From Poecilobothrus nobilitatus (lineage: Eukaryota > Arthropoda > Insecta > Diptera > Dolichopodidae), in assembly GCA_947095535.1 (NCBI GenBank), contig OX352772.1, positions 227,309,151 to 227,373,150 on the forward strand: a DNA stretch of 64,000 bases. The letters run 5' to 3'. The notes beneath the pieces were generated by a model. That model saw only the letters and a program-made list of their open reading frames with translations, searched no databases and was not told the DNA's origin. Of the stretch, positions 10,783-21,773 are shown piece after piece; position 1 is the first letter of the stretch; every line of letters begins with the position of its first letter. The position numbers were made by a program, and so were the translations under genes.

Positions 10783-12102
10783 ATGAGATTAAAAAGAGTG
10801 TTAACATTCGACAAAAATAGAGACATACCAGCAGATAATATGACAGCAGAAATTGAAAAATTAAGAGAACAAATCCGCTTTATGGAATTACAACACCAAC
10901 AAGAAATAGAAAGTTTGCGACAACAAATACCGCAAACAAGGTTCAACTTAACAGAGAATTACACATATACTTAACATATTCCAACATATCAAAACCTTCA
11001 CTGCAAACAACGATTATAGTTTAAACGAATTTATCAATGCCGTAGAAAATGTAGGAGCACTATGTGGAAACAATGTACATCTGTTGCAGTTTGGTCTACA
11101 AATTGTATTTAAAGAAAAATTACAAGGAGAACCCCAAAAATGTATTTAGCGACTAGATGATAATTTGAACCGCGATGCTGTAAAAAATGAATTAAAAGCA
11201 GAATTCCGGACAAGGCAGAGTTATAAGAGACTAATGGATGAATGCAGAAATCTCAAGGTTAGTAATTTAAGAGAACTATTTAGTAAAGTTAAGATTATTA
11301 ATAGTCAATTAAACGAATTGTACGAATACGATGACAACAAACCAGAAAATTATAAACCAAGTTGTAATGATCAAAATTTGGTTGATATAATAAAAGATAT
11401 GTTAACTGGTAGTTATCGTATTAATAAAAAAAGTAAAATGAAATATTTAACGAAATATTTAACGTTTTTGACGATTTATGTTTACTAGATGAAAAAGAAG
11501 TGATTCATTATAATTATAGAAAAAACTTTACAAATGTCAATAATAGTAATATCTAATAAAAAAAATTATTTTTGTGATAAAAATAAAAATTTTAATTCCC
11601 AAAATTTTAATCATGATAGAATATATAAAGGTTTTAAGAATAGTTATCAAAATCAATATCCAAATTTTAATAGACAAAATCAAAATTTCAGTAATCAAAA
11701 TTAAAATTTCAGTAATAAAAATCAAAATTTTAGTAATCAAAATTAAAATTTTAGTAATCAAAATTAAAGATATAATCCTTACCAATTTAATAAAAATCAG
11801 ATTCAAGATCGTTCCATGAGAACATATAATTCTAGACCAAGACAATATCGCACAAATAATAATCCAGACATTGAACCAAGAGAATTAGCCATTGACAATG
11901 TCGAAATGAGTGACGTAAATTTTACGAAAGAGCCTCGTATAACGAACTCCCTATAATTAGTTTGACCATCGATAACAAAAAAATTAATTGTTTAATTGAT
12001 ACTGGTTCTCAAACTAGTATAACTAAACCAAACATTTTAAATAATTACGAACTAATTAATTTAGAAAAACCTCTTTTTTTTCTCAACCATTAATGGTATT
12101 TC
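10783..12102 (+). pseudogene. gag: gag and protease start of element B, copy 1
   Basis: The plus-strand reading begins at the ATG at 10,783 and shows a short coiled-coil N-terminus (EIEKLREQIRFMELQ). A helical capsid-like region follows (DAVKNELKAEFRTRQSYKRLMDECRNL at about 11,170-11,250, shown here only by its position and first residues). Then comes an Asn/Gln-rich tail with several short tandem AATTTTAGTAATCAAAAT repeats at 11,580-11,770. The protease motif LIDTGSQTS is at about 11,995-12,020. Multiple stops and shifts break the gene. At 12,103 the sequence is interrupted by a LINE and resumes at 21,774. No LTR or primer site was recognised upstream (10,480-10,780). Confidence 0.6.
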
Positions 12103-12109
12103 AAAAGTA
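12103..12109. other. Target site duplication of LINE 2 (left)
   Basis: AAAAGTA occurs here and at 21,767-21,773. The uninterrupted B copy has it once (about 34,750). This marks the LINE insertion. Confidence 0.8.
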
Positions 12110-12162
12110 TTTATTTATTTATTTATCCCAATAAAAGTACAAAAGGTCTGGCCTTATAAGTG
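12110..12162 (-). mobile_element. 3' end and (TAAA)n tail of LINE 2
   Basis: On the minus strand this short piece ends in ATAAATAAATAAATAAA, the tail of the LINE whose coding part lies at 19,548-21,766. The two parts were separated by errantivirus A. Confidence 0.75.
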
Positions 12163-12166
12163 TACA

Positions 12167-12801
12167 GATCATATATCGCGTTAAATAATTATGTTTTTTT
12201 GTTGTTGTAATATAAATTTTAAAATTTTCTTTCAATGAGAAAATTTGTCAACAAATTTTCTCATATTGTAATTTAATTCTGGTCAATCTATTATTTTGTC
12301 AATTTTCCCATTCTTTAATTCTTCCGACAAAAGATACCGCGCTTAATATTTTTCTCACCGGTAAATTATTAATTCCACGAATTGACCATCATAATTCATA
12401 AACAAATTAACATCGCTTTCTCTTTCCCACTTCATTCGTTAATCATGTTATTATTATAATTATTAATTTCCCATCAAAAGTTTTCGGGATAAATCAAATC
12501 GAGTTCAATAAATTTTCCCACAAATTAAAAGCTGATTCTTGCAATTAATTATTATAAATACTAACGTTCTTTCAATTAAAAATCAGTCTTATAAGTTTAT
12601 CTTCCTCGGTTCCTTCTTTAATAAGGAATATACAAAAATTAATATTATAATAATAAACTAATATTAAGTTTATATTTAAAGTTTTAATTTAAGTTTAAAT
12701 TTAAATAATAAAAAAAATATAAAACACCAAATTTTATTATTTTGTTTTTTTTAATGTTTTAATATTTTTTTTTTGATTTGACATCAAATAAAAATAAATG
12801 T
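12167..12801 (+). repeat. 5' LTR of errantivirus A
   Basis: The 635 bp begin GATCATATATCGCG and end AAATAAATGT. They match 18,914-19,547 almost throughout. The last T overlaps the first base of the primer site. The match to the right copy stops exactly at the proposed TACA duplication. Confidence 0.85.
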
Positions 12802-12818
12802 GGCGCAGCCGGTAGGAT
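12801..12818 (+). other. tRNA-Ser primer binding site of errantivirus A
   Basis: TGGCGCAGCCGGTAGGAT follows the 5' LTR at once. It is the 17.6/297/ZAM-type tRNA-Ser site with one base changed. Confidence 0.8.
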
Positions 12819-13091
12819 TACCGACATTACATTAACATTAACTTTACTTCAGTTATAAGTGATTAGTGCAGTGTCTCCTATCAAGGAGTTAATCGGTATT
12901 CTTTAATAACAATTTGTCGAGACAATTTGTTAAAAATCAAAATAAAAACAAAATAAATAAAAACTTTTGGTGCAAATAACTAAAATAAAATACAAAAAAA
13001 AAAAAATATAAACAATTTTATAAAAAAAAAAAGTGATAATTTTGAGCCAATTTTGAAACATTCAATTGTGAAAACAGAAAAAAAAAACAAA

Positions 13092-14049
13092 ATGGCACTA
13101 ACATTCAATGATATTGTAAAAGAAGCTCGCTCAATACCAGTATTTTCTGGGAGCGACACTTATTCACTTTCTTCTTTTATATCAGAAGTCGACACATTAT
13201 TGAGCCTGGTTCCAGAAGAACCAGGAAGAGGCTATATTAATAGAATACTACATTCTAAAATCCAAGGGAATGCCGCTATGAGCATCCGGAGATTACAAAA
13301 TGCAACGTGGGAACATGTTAAATTGCAGCTCATCAAATCTTTTGGCGTAGCAGAAAGCTATTTAAAGCTTAAGGAACAAGCGGATCAAATTCCAGATAAA
13401 AATGTAAGTCAAATTTATTCTAAATTAGTTATAGTATTAGACAAATTAAATATGAAATATTCACTGGATCCTAGTCAACCTGGACAATTCCAACCCATAA
13501 ATAATGAAAGGTCAATTTTAGATAAATTTCTAAATAAAATTGACAGGGTGGATTCCATGTTTATTAGGTCCAGGAATTTAAATACATTAGAGGAAGCATA
13601 TCAAGCCTTAGTCGAGACGGGTTTTCATAACAATAAAACTTATAATGACTCATATAGACCTAAAAAGCATCATAATAATTTTAATCATAATGCTTTTTCT
13701 AATAATAATAATAAAATGAATAATAATAAAAATCACAATTTTAATAATTACTATTCTAATAACAACAATAACAGGACTAATAACAATACTGCTATTAATC
13801 GTTTCTATCATACTAACAATAGAAATAATTTCAATAATTCTAACAGTTACCGCAACCAATCGGGTAATTAGTAAGTAACCAAAAGTTCAATTCTGGAACC
13901 TTTAGGAACAATAGGAACTATTATAACAATCCTGATCCAAATGCAATGGACGTGGATTATTATAACCCCAACTCAATAGATTTAAAACATAATACCACAA
14001 AACGCGTTGCAAATTTTCCTTTAACGCCTCCAACAGTAGACTCCCCATA
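13092..14049 (+). pseudogene. gag: gag of errantivirus A (one frameshift)
   Basis: The likely start is the ATG at 13,092 (MALTFNDIVKEARSIPVF), chosen because element C gag begins in the same way; an upstream in-frame ATG at 13,053 is less likely. The first 190 residues are capsid-like with conserved KIQGNAAMSI and KLNMKYSLDP segments. The C-terminus is Asn-rich (13,640-13,860) and acts as a basic RNA-binding tail in relatives. The frame stops at 13,869-13,871, while the matching coding sense continues in another frame from about 13,868 to a TAA at 14,047-14,049. A single small indel near 13,865 is thus inferred. Confidence 0.75.
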
Positions 14050-17000
14050 ACAACTTTAACTATAGAGGGACAAAAAGTAGATTGCCTAATAGACTCAGGA
14101 GCAGCTACTTCAATTATAGACCATAACATTTTTCCCTCAAAGAGATATAATAAATTATTAAACCCTATAGAATTGCAAACTATTACTGGTAGTCAAATTA
14201 TTCATAATGAAATTATAACAAAAATACCAGACGAATTCAATGAGAATACTTCAATGTCATGGAAAGTAACTAACCTTTCTAATAAAAAATTTAGTGCTAT
14301 TATAGGCCTAAATTTACTTTCTCCAATTGGTGCCAAAATTGACCTACTTAATGGAGAAATTGTGGTGAACAATAAGGCTACCAAATTTAATTACGCCTAT
14401 CCCACAACAAACATATACCAACTAGAACCGTTAGATTTAAACAATCATGACTTATTTGAAGTATTACGAAACGAAAATTTAAATAAGGAAGAAGAAAAAC
14501 ATTTAAAACATATTTTATACAAAAACAAAGATTTATTTTTTAAAGATGGGGACAATTTAACTTGCGTAAATGATGTAAAACATCAAATAATAATTACTTG
14601 TTCTCAACCAATATACAGTAAAATATACAGATTCCCTAAAATTCATGAAGAAGAAGTAAATAAACAGATAAAAGAAATGTTGAGACAAGATATTATTCAA
14701 CCCTCTAATAGTCCATACAACAGCCCTATATGGGTTGTTCCCAAAAAACTGGATAATACAGACAAACAGAAATGGCGGATAGTAATTGACTACCGCAAAC
14801 TAAATGAAATCACAGTTAATGATAAATTCCCTATTCCAAACATCGAATCCTTATTTGATAAACTTGGTCGCGCCCAATACTTTTCGACCTTAGATGTCGC
14901 TAAGGGTTTTCACCAAATTTTGGTTGACGAAAAAGATAGGGCTAAAACCGCATTCTCAACACCACAGGGTCATTTTGAATTTAAACGAATGCCATTTGGA
15001 CTCAAAAACTCACCCGCGACCTTTCAAAGGATGATAAACCATGTCCTGAGGGACCATATAAATAAAATTTGTGTCGTCTATCTTGACGATATTTTGATAT
15101 TCTCAACATCTCTTCAAGAGCATGTTGAACCAATAACAGAAATACTAAGGAAATTAAGGGAATATAACTTAAAGATACAAGTTGATAAATGCAATTTTTT
15201 TGCAAAATCAACTGAATATTTAGGACACATTTTAACTCAAGAAGGTATAAAGCCAAATGATAAAAAAATTGAAATTATTAGAAATTTAGAACTTCCAAAA
15301 ACTCGTAAACAAATAAAAGGCTTTCTGGGAATAACAGGGTACTACCGCAAGTTCATAAAAGACTATGCCAAGGTAGCACAACCGCTTACAAAATGCCTTA
15401 AAAAAGATAGTAAGATAAATGTAAATGGCGTACTTTATAAAAACTCCTTTAACAAACTTAAGAGCTTAATTACAAGTCCACCTATTCTACGCTACCCTGA
15501 CTTCAAAAATAAATTTATTTTAGTAAGAGACGCGTCAAACTATGCTATTGGTGCAGTGTTACAACAAGATGGATACCCTATTTGCTATGCGAGCAGAACG
15601 CTAAACAAACATGAAACTAAGTATTCAACTATAGAGAAGGAATTGCTTGCTATTATCTGGGCAACCAAATACTTCAGACCTTATTTGTACGGTACAACAT
15701 TTACAATTAAAACTGACCATCGACCACTAGTGTGGCTAAGTTCTCTTAAAGAACCTAACGCGAAGCTACAAAGATGGCGAATCAAATTAAATGAATATGA
15801 CTATACCATCGAATACGTTAAGGGAAAAGACAACAAAGTCGCAGACTTCTTTAGTCGAATTGATTCGAACAAATTTGAAATAAATACTTTAAATAAAAAA
15901 CGTCGAATATATCCCATTAGCTCAGTCTGGAATGAATCACAGACTCTAAAACGAAAGAAATTATACGGTCATATAAAACCAAAGGAAGTTATATCAAATA
16001 AAAAATGTAAAATAGCGCCCATCAACCCAGTCTGGCATGAACCCCAGACCTTAGACCGTATAAAGTTATACGCAAATATAAAACCCAAAGAAATAGGAGT
16101 AAATATTTTAAACAAAAATGATTCTGAGTTAGCAACAATTCATAGTGGTGCCAAAGATTTGGGTGACCATATTCCTATCTCAGAAAATATAATTAACAAA
16201 TACCATACTCAAATTCATTTAGTTAAAGAAAAAAATAAAGAATTAATAATCAAATACAACCACTTCAGACAAATCTATATTTCTGAAAGTGATTTAATTA
16301 AAAATAATATTTTAAATGATCTATTAAGAAGATATATTAGAAAACGCACTACAGGAATTTATTCTGAATTACAAAATCCAAAATATAACATTTTACAACG
16401 AAAATTAATTGAACTATTTTCTAATGATCAAAATATAAAATTTATTAAATGTAATAATAAAGCTTTAGAATTAGATAGTGAAAAGGACGCAATTAAAATT
16501 ATTGACGAAACACACAAAACAACAAATCACAGAGGAATTTTAGAAAATTATAACGAATTAAGAAATACCCACTTTTATCCAAGGCTAAAAGAGCTAATTC
16601 ATAAGTATGCCAATAACTGTGATATTTGTAACTTAGCGAAATATGACTGAAAACCTGACAAATACAAATTTGAAATCACTGAAACCCCTTCCGAACCCAA
16701 TGAAATAATACATGGAGACTTATTTTTCTGTTACAAGGAAGTTTATCTAACAATATTAGACAAATTCACCAAACATCTTATGATTCAAAGGTTAAACGAT
16801 CGGAATTCGGTTACAATAATACAAGCTCTAAAAAATAGATTTGCAATTTTTAGTAAATCAAAAAAATTCGTATTCGATAATGAATTCAATACCATTAATA
16901 TAAAAGACTTTTTAAGGGTAGAAAATATAGAATCGCACATTACTTCTCCTAGATCTTATACTGGCAACTCACCTATTGAAAGAGTTCATGGAACCCTAAG

Positions 17001-17487
17001 TGAGCACTTGCGTACTCTAGAAGCTCAAAAATCTAAATTAACCCCATATGAAAAAATTCTATTTGCCGCTGAAAAATACAATAATAGCATTCATTCAGTT
17101 ACCTTAGAAAAACCTATAGATTTTCTAAAAAACAAAGTTACTAATTTAGATATTATCAAAGAAAGATTGAACAAAGTAAAAAATAGTGTAATCGCAAAAT
17201 TAAATGAAAAGAGAAAACCTTTCTCACCAGAAAATAAAGCCGAAATACTTATAGAAAACCCCGAGGCAGTTCGCTATAAACACCTACATAAATACATTAA
17301 AATAAAAACTAAACTTGATAATAATAGGTTAAAAGATCTTAGAAATAAAAACATCCACCCAACAAGAATAAAACGAAACTTTAAATTTTTTACAGACAAT
17401 CAAGACAACAATAAAAGCAAAACCAAAGACAATCCTGGTCAGACTTCTTCAACTAACTATATTTCTATTAACACTGCAACTTACTAA
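13993..17487 (+). pseudogene. pol: pol of errantivirus A (one nonsense codon)
   Basis: One frame carries the whole polyprotein apart from a TGA at 16,648-16,650. Protease: DSG at 14,092-14,100. RT: from about 14,620, with FPIPNIESLFDKLG and YLDD at 15,079-15,090. RNase H: DASNYAIGAVL (about 15,530), EKELLAI, TDHRPL, DNKVADFFSR (about 15,850). Integrase: HHCC finger (H..H near 16,510-16,530, CDIC near 16,620), then the core with D (GDLFF, about 16,715), D (FDNEF, about 16,875) and E (SPIERVHG, about 16,980), so the DDE triad is kept. The nonsense codon lies right after the finger (KYD-stop), where element B has KYDG. It is probably a simple GGA to TGA change. The protein tail ends at TAA 17,485-17,487. 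Confidence 0.85.
14011..14017 (+). promoter_or_regulatory. Candidate -1 frameshift heptamer between gag and pol
   Basis: AAATTTT reads A AAT TTT in the downstream gag frame, fitting the X XXY YYZ rule. It lies in the 13,993-14,049 overlap where pol is open in the -1 frame. Use in translation is inferred. Confidence 0.5.
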
Positions 17488-18957
17488 CACCTCAACAATT
17501 TCTATACAAAAATTAGAAAATGAAGGAGGATTTCAAATAATAAGATTAACAAAAACGCAGTTAATATCAAACTATTCCAAAATCCTTCACATAACAGATA
17601 CGAACGAATTTCAGTCAACTTTAGATGAAATTAAAAATAACATAAACTTAATTTACTCGCCAGAAAATGTTCTCTACTAATCAAACAACTTCAAGTTCAA
17701 ATTCAAAAGACAAAACATAGTTTAAAAACAATAACTCTCTTTCGACGAAAAAGAGGCTTAATAAATTTAGGAGGCAAAATTGCTAACTGGCTTTTTGGCA
17801 CAATGGACAGCGACGACAAAGCTGCAATAAATACCATCGACATTAATAATCATCTTTCTATAATAAATCTAAATAACCAAATTAAAATTAATACAGATCT
17901 TCAAAATAATATTAACATTTTAAAAAATCGCATAATGCAAAATCAAGTATTAACTTTACAAACTTTAAATCACACAACAGATATTACTAACAAAAGTATA
18001 AAAAATTTGCATTTCTTATCATTACTAACCGACATTAACCTAGTAAATTCTGAAATAGATAAAATCCAACAAAATATTATGTTTGCAAAACAAGGTATTA
18101 TGAGTCATTCAATTTTAACCGATAATGAAATCGATGAATTTAGTATCGATACATTTAAATATAAAGAAATAAAAATTTCTCTTTTAAAATATGACAATAA
18201 ATTAATATTCGTTATTCTAATTCCAAACCCCACTAAGGAACTTGGTATAAAGTATTTGATATTGCCAACTCCAAATAGAAATTTTGAAGAAATATTTATC
18301 GAAAATAATAATGTAATTCAATATAAGGATAAAATTTATATTGATAATAATGAAAAATATATAAAACTATTAACACCATCTAATGATTGTATTAATAATT
18401 TAATAAATGAAAATTATAAAAATTGTAAGAAAATAATAAAAAATAATTTTGAAATCAATGAAATTTTTCCTCACATGATTTTAATTAAAAATTGTAAAAA
18501 TCACTCTCTAACAAATAATTGTGATCATTCAAAACATATATTAAATGGAAATAATATTGTAGAATTCCATAATTGTTCAATAAAAATAAATAATGTAACA
18601 TTTCTAAATAATGAAAAAATAGAAAAAAATCATATTATTGTACCTAATTATTTACACATTTATAATGTAAGCTTAAAATTAAATATTGAAGATATAAATA
18701 TAAAACAAACTAAAAATTTAGAACGAATTTATGACATTAAAAATAAAACAAATAATAATTTATTACTCTCAATAATTTTGCCTTTATCAGCAATTATTAT
18801 CATTGTAATTTTATATATTATAAGAAAAATAAAAATTTGTAAAAAGAAAGAACCAAAGGAAATTAACACAGAAAAAAGAACACTCAGGAGAGTGTCCAAC
18901 TTAACGATGGGGGGATCATATATCGCGTTAAATAATTATGTTTTTTTGTTGTTGTAA
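17462..18957 (+). pseudogene. env: env of errantivirus A (one frameshift)
   Basis: The coding sense opens in a frame overlapping the pol end, with a short hydrophobic leader-like start (FLLTLQLTNTS). It shifts frame between about 17,640 and 17,690 and then stays open to 18,957. A basic cleavage site (RRKR, 17,743-17,754) is followed by a Gly-rich fusion-peptide-like segment (GLINLGGKIANWLFGTMD). An ectodomain with paired Cys (CINNLI, CKKI, CKNH) follows, then a C-terminal anchor of about 21 hydrophobic residues (about 18,765-18,825) and a basic tail. The stop lies inside the 3' LTR. In relatives this protein is made from a spliced RNA; no splice sites were assigned here. Confidence 0.75.
18906..18913 (+). 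other. Polypurine tract of errantivirus A
   Basis: GATGGGGG directly precedes the 3' LTR. It is short but correctly placed. Confidence 0.6.
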
Positions 18958-19547
18958 TATAAATTTTAAAATTTTCTTTCAATGAGAAAATTTGTCAACA
19001 AATTTTCTCATATTGTAATTTAATTCTGGTCAATCTATTATTTTGTCAATTTTCCCATTCTTTAATTCTTCCGACAAAAGATATCGCGCTTAATATTTTT
19101 CTCACCGTAAATTATTAATTCCACGAATTGACCATCATAATTCATAAACAAATTAACATCGCTTTCTCTTTCCCACTTCATTCGTTAATCATGTTATTAT
19201 TATAATTATTAATTTCCCATCAAAAGTTTTCGGGATAAATCAAATCGCGTTCAATAAATTTTCCCACAAATTAAAAGCTGATTCTTGCAATTAATTATTA
19301 TAAATACTAACGTTCTTTCAATTAAAAATCAGTCTTATAAGTTTATCTTCCTCGGTTCCTTCTTTAATAAGGAATATACAAAAATTAATATTATAATAAT
19401 AAACTAATATTAAGTTTATATTTAAAGTTTTAATTTAAGTTTAAATTTAAATAATAAAAGAAATGTAAAACACCAAATTTTATTATTTTGTTTTTTTTAA
19501 TGTTTTAATATTTTTTTTTTGATTTGACATCAAATAAAAATAAAAGT
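18914..19547 (+). repeat. 3' LTR of errantivirus A
   Basis: The 634 bp match the 5' LTR with about six or seven differences. An internal inverted pair, AATGAGAAAATTTGTC and ACAAATTTTCTCAT, forms a strong hairpin near 18,980-19,012. Confidence 0.85.
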
Positions 19548-21766
19548 TACATAGGAAATCACAAATTTAGATTAAAAAATATAATTATTAAAAAAGGAAA
19601 AAAAAAAAAATATATACAATTATTTACGTTAAATTAATATAATTTTACAGTTCAATAAAACATAAGAAATTACAAAGCTAATGATTATAATATGTAATCA
19701 ACAAATACCTAACAACAATTGCAATACCCAAATTTCAGAATGACATTAACAACTAAATAATTTAATTTGAAGAGAAGGTGCAAATAAGAAGCTAGCAAGA
19801 CAATACTATTAAGAAAAGCCATGTCACACAAAAAAAAAGAAAGAAAAAAAAAAAAAAAGAGAGAATAACAATATTAGTAAGCAATCAAATATTAGTAAGC
19901 AATCAATCAGATACAAATTAGGTTGAACTTAAGAACAGTTTGCAATCAATAATAAATTTACTAATAGATACATGGGCTTTAATTGAAGTTGGTAATAGGT
20001 TCCATAGCCTGATAACTCTTACAACAAAAGAAAGGTCCATAGGTCTAGTAGTAAATCGAGGGAACCGAATTTGATTAGTTCTTAAAGAATGCAATTGATT
20101 AAATTTAGAAAAAAGATAAACAGGGAGTGATGATCGAAGTATTTTAAACAGCATAATCAGACAGCGTAGATTATAGAAAGTTTTAAGTCGCGGACAACCA
20201 ATTACATTCTCGGTGACATGTGAAATATGATCATACCGGCCCAGTGAATAAATGAATCGAGTTGAGGAGTTTAATGATCTTTCTAGTTTCAAAAATGTAC
20301 TGGCATCACAACCACTAAAGATTTCACTTCCGTAGAGAAAGTGAGGAATTAGCAAGCATTTGACAAGTTTAAGACGTACATGTTGCGGGAGGAAGTGTTT
20401 GAGAAAATAAAGTTTTTTAAGTATGAAATATATGCTTTTATTTATTACAGCAGCCTGTTTATTCCCATTTTCTTCTGTTATATAAAGACCTAGACTTTTA
20501 ACAAGGGCAGAGAGAGGTACTACAACTCCATTAAGGTAAATATTAGGCATTAAGTGTTTGATGGGTTAGATATGGCCTGGGTTTTAAAAACATTTAATTG
20601 AAGATGATTTCATTGTGCCCATTTGTACACTTCAAACAGATCACTGTTCATTTTGGAGACACCATTAAGAAGGTCGTTTATACTACAATCCACCATGAGC
20701 TGAACATCATCTGCAAAGATATGAGTTAATGAATGATTGATCACAGAAGGTAGATCATTGATATAAATAACAAACAAAAGAGGCTCAAGAATTGAGCCTT
20801 GGGGAACCCCTTTGTTCATTATGTTGAAATTAGAAAATAAATCACCAATACAAGTGCATTGAAATCTGTCTGATAGATAGGAGAATATGAGTTTGGTGGC
20901 CGGAAGCGAGAAGAAAAATTGGTTGACAAGTTTTTTACAAAGGAGAATATGGTTTATGGTGTCAAAAACTTTGCTAAAATCAAGAAGCAGTAAGATAGAA
21001 ACAAATTTCTTATCAATGTTTTCCCTAATTTTTTCAGTTATCCCAAGCATAGTAGTGGTGATGCTGTGGCAGATTGATTTCACATTGATTAAATCCAGAT
21101 TGATTTTGGTAAAGGTTTACACGAGGGTCACTTTCAATGAATTTTAAAATTTGGTCTTTAATAGTAGATTCACAAAGTTTGGAGAGGCAAGAAAGAATAG
21201 TAATAGGTCTGAAATCCGAAGGTGCTTGATGATTATTCGTTTTAGCAATGGGATTAATGCGTCCTTTCTTCCACTCTGATGGAAAAGAAGAAGTAGTTAA
21301 AATAGAGTTAATAATATAAAGAATGTAAGAACCGAAAGCAGGAAAGATTAATTTAATAAATTTTAGATGAATACCATCAAGTCCAAGAGCATTAGAAGTT
21401 TGCGAATTTAGTATTAGGTAAAGTTCATGAAGAGAAATATTACGGAAAGAGAGAGCGTTAGACTTTTCTTCTATGTCAGCTATATTAAATGACGTGTCCC
21501 TATGCTCAGTGCTCTTAGAACCTGAAAAATAATTATTCAAGTGATCTATATCTTCAACAAAAGTTTCATGCGAGATTCAAGTTTCATCCAAGATTTTTCG
21601 CTTGTTTCCAAAATTCTCTAGAGTTGGAGGTTTGGTTAAAAATATATTCCCCGTAGTCTCTTCTTGCATTTCTATTAATTTCTGTAACCTTGTTTCTTAA
21701 AACATTGTACTTTGACCAATTCTCATTAGAAGGGTTAGATTTATAGAGCTTAAACGCACTATCTGT
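19548..21766 (-). mobile_element. 5'-truncated LINE (LINE 2), main part
   Basis: This minus-strand non-LTR element together with 12,110-12,162 totals about 2.27 kb. It lacks ORF1 and the endonuclease and starts within the linker before RT, the usual outcome of incomplete target-primed reverse transcription. The 7 bp duplication AAAAGTA and the (TAAA)n tail define both ends. The A-rich and mixed repeats at 19,590-19,900 are its 3' untranslated region. Confidence 0.8.
19918..21660 (-). pseudogene. Reverse transcriptase of LINE 2
   Basis: Three minus-strand frames join end to end. At 21,540-21,034 is the RT start (NALGLDGIHLKF, then DFRPITILSCLSKLCE). At 21,083-20,610 is the RT core (LLDFSKVFDTINH, GVPQGSILEPLLF and the active site FADDVQL near 20,715). 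At 20,550-19,918 is the thumb and C-terminal region (KSLGLYI, LLIPHFLYGSEIF). The active site reads FADD instead of the commoner YADD, which many non-LTR elements tolerate. At least two frameshifts and an early stop near 21,570 make it non-functional. The clade was not determined; the TAAA tail argues against a plain poly(A) jockey. Confidence 0.75.
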
Positions 21767-21773
21767 AAAAGTA
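21767..21773. other. Target site duplication of LINE 2 (right)
   Basis: AAAAGTA repeats 12,103-12,109. Element B resumes immediately afterwards. Confidence 0.8.

Larger units (their letters stand above)
12163..19551 (+). mobile_element. Errantivirus A (17.6/297/ZAM-type), full length
   Basis: This is a complete proviral structure: TACA target duplication (12,163-12,166 and 19,548-19,551), two LTRs, tRNA-Ser primer site, gag, pol, env and polypurine tract. The LTRs differ by only about six or seven positions over 634 bp as counted by eye, so the insertion is young. Even so, each gene carries one visible lesion: a frameshift in gag near 13,865, a TGA in integrase at 16,648 and a frameshift in env near 17,640-17,690. 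It sits inside the 3' untranslated part of LINE 2. Confidence 0.9.

Noticed and set aside
10743..10946. Cys-rich minus frame (also at 33,551-33,814)
   Set aside because: It is antisense to B gag. The Cys codons come from the complement of CAA/GCA-rich coding sequence.
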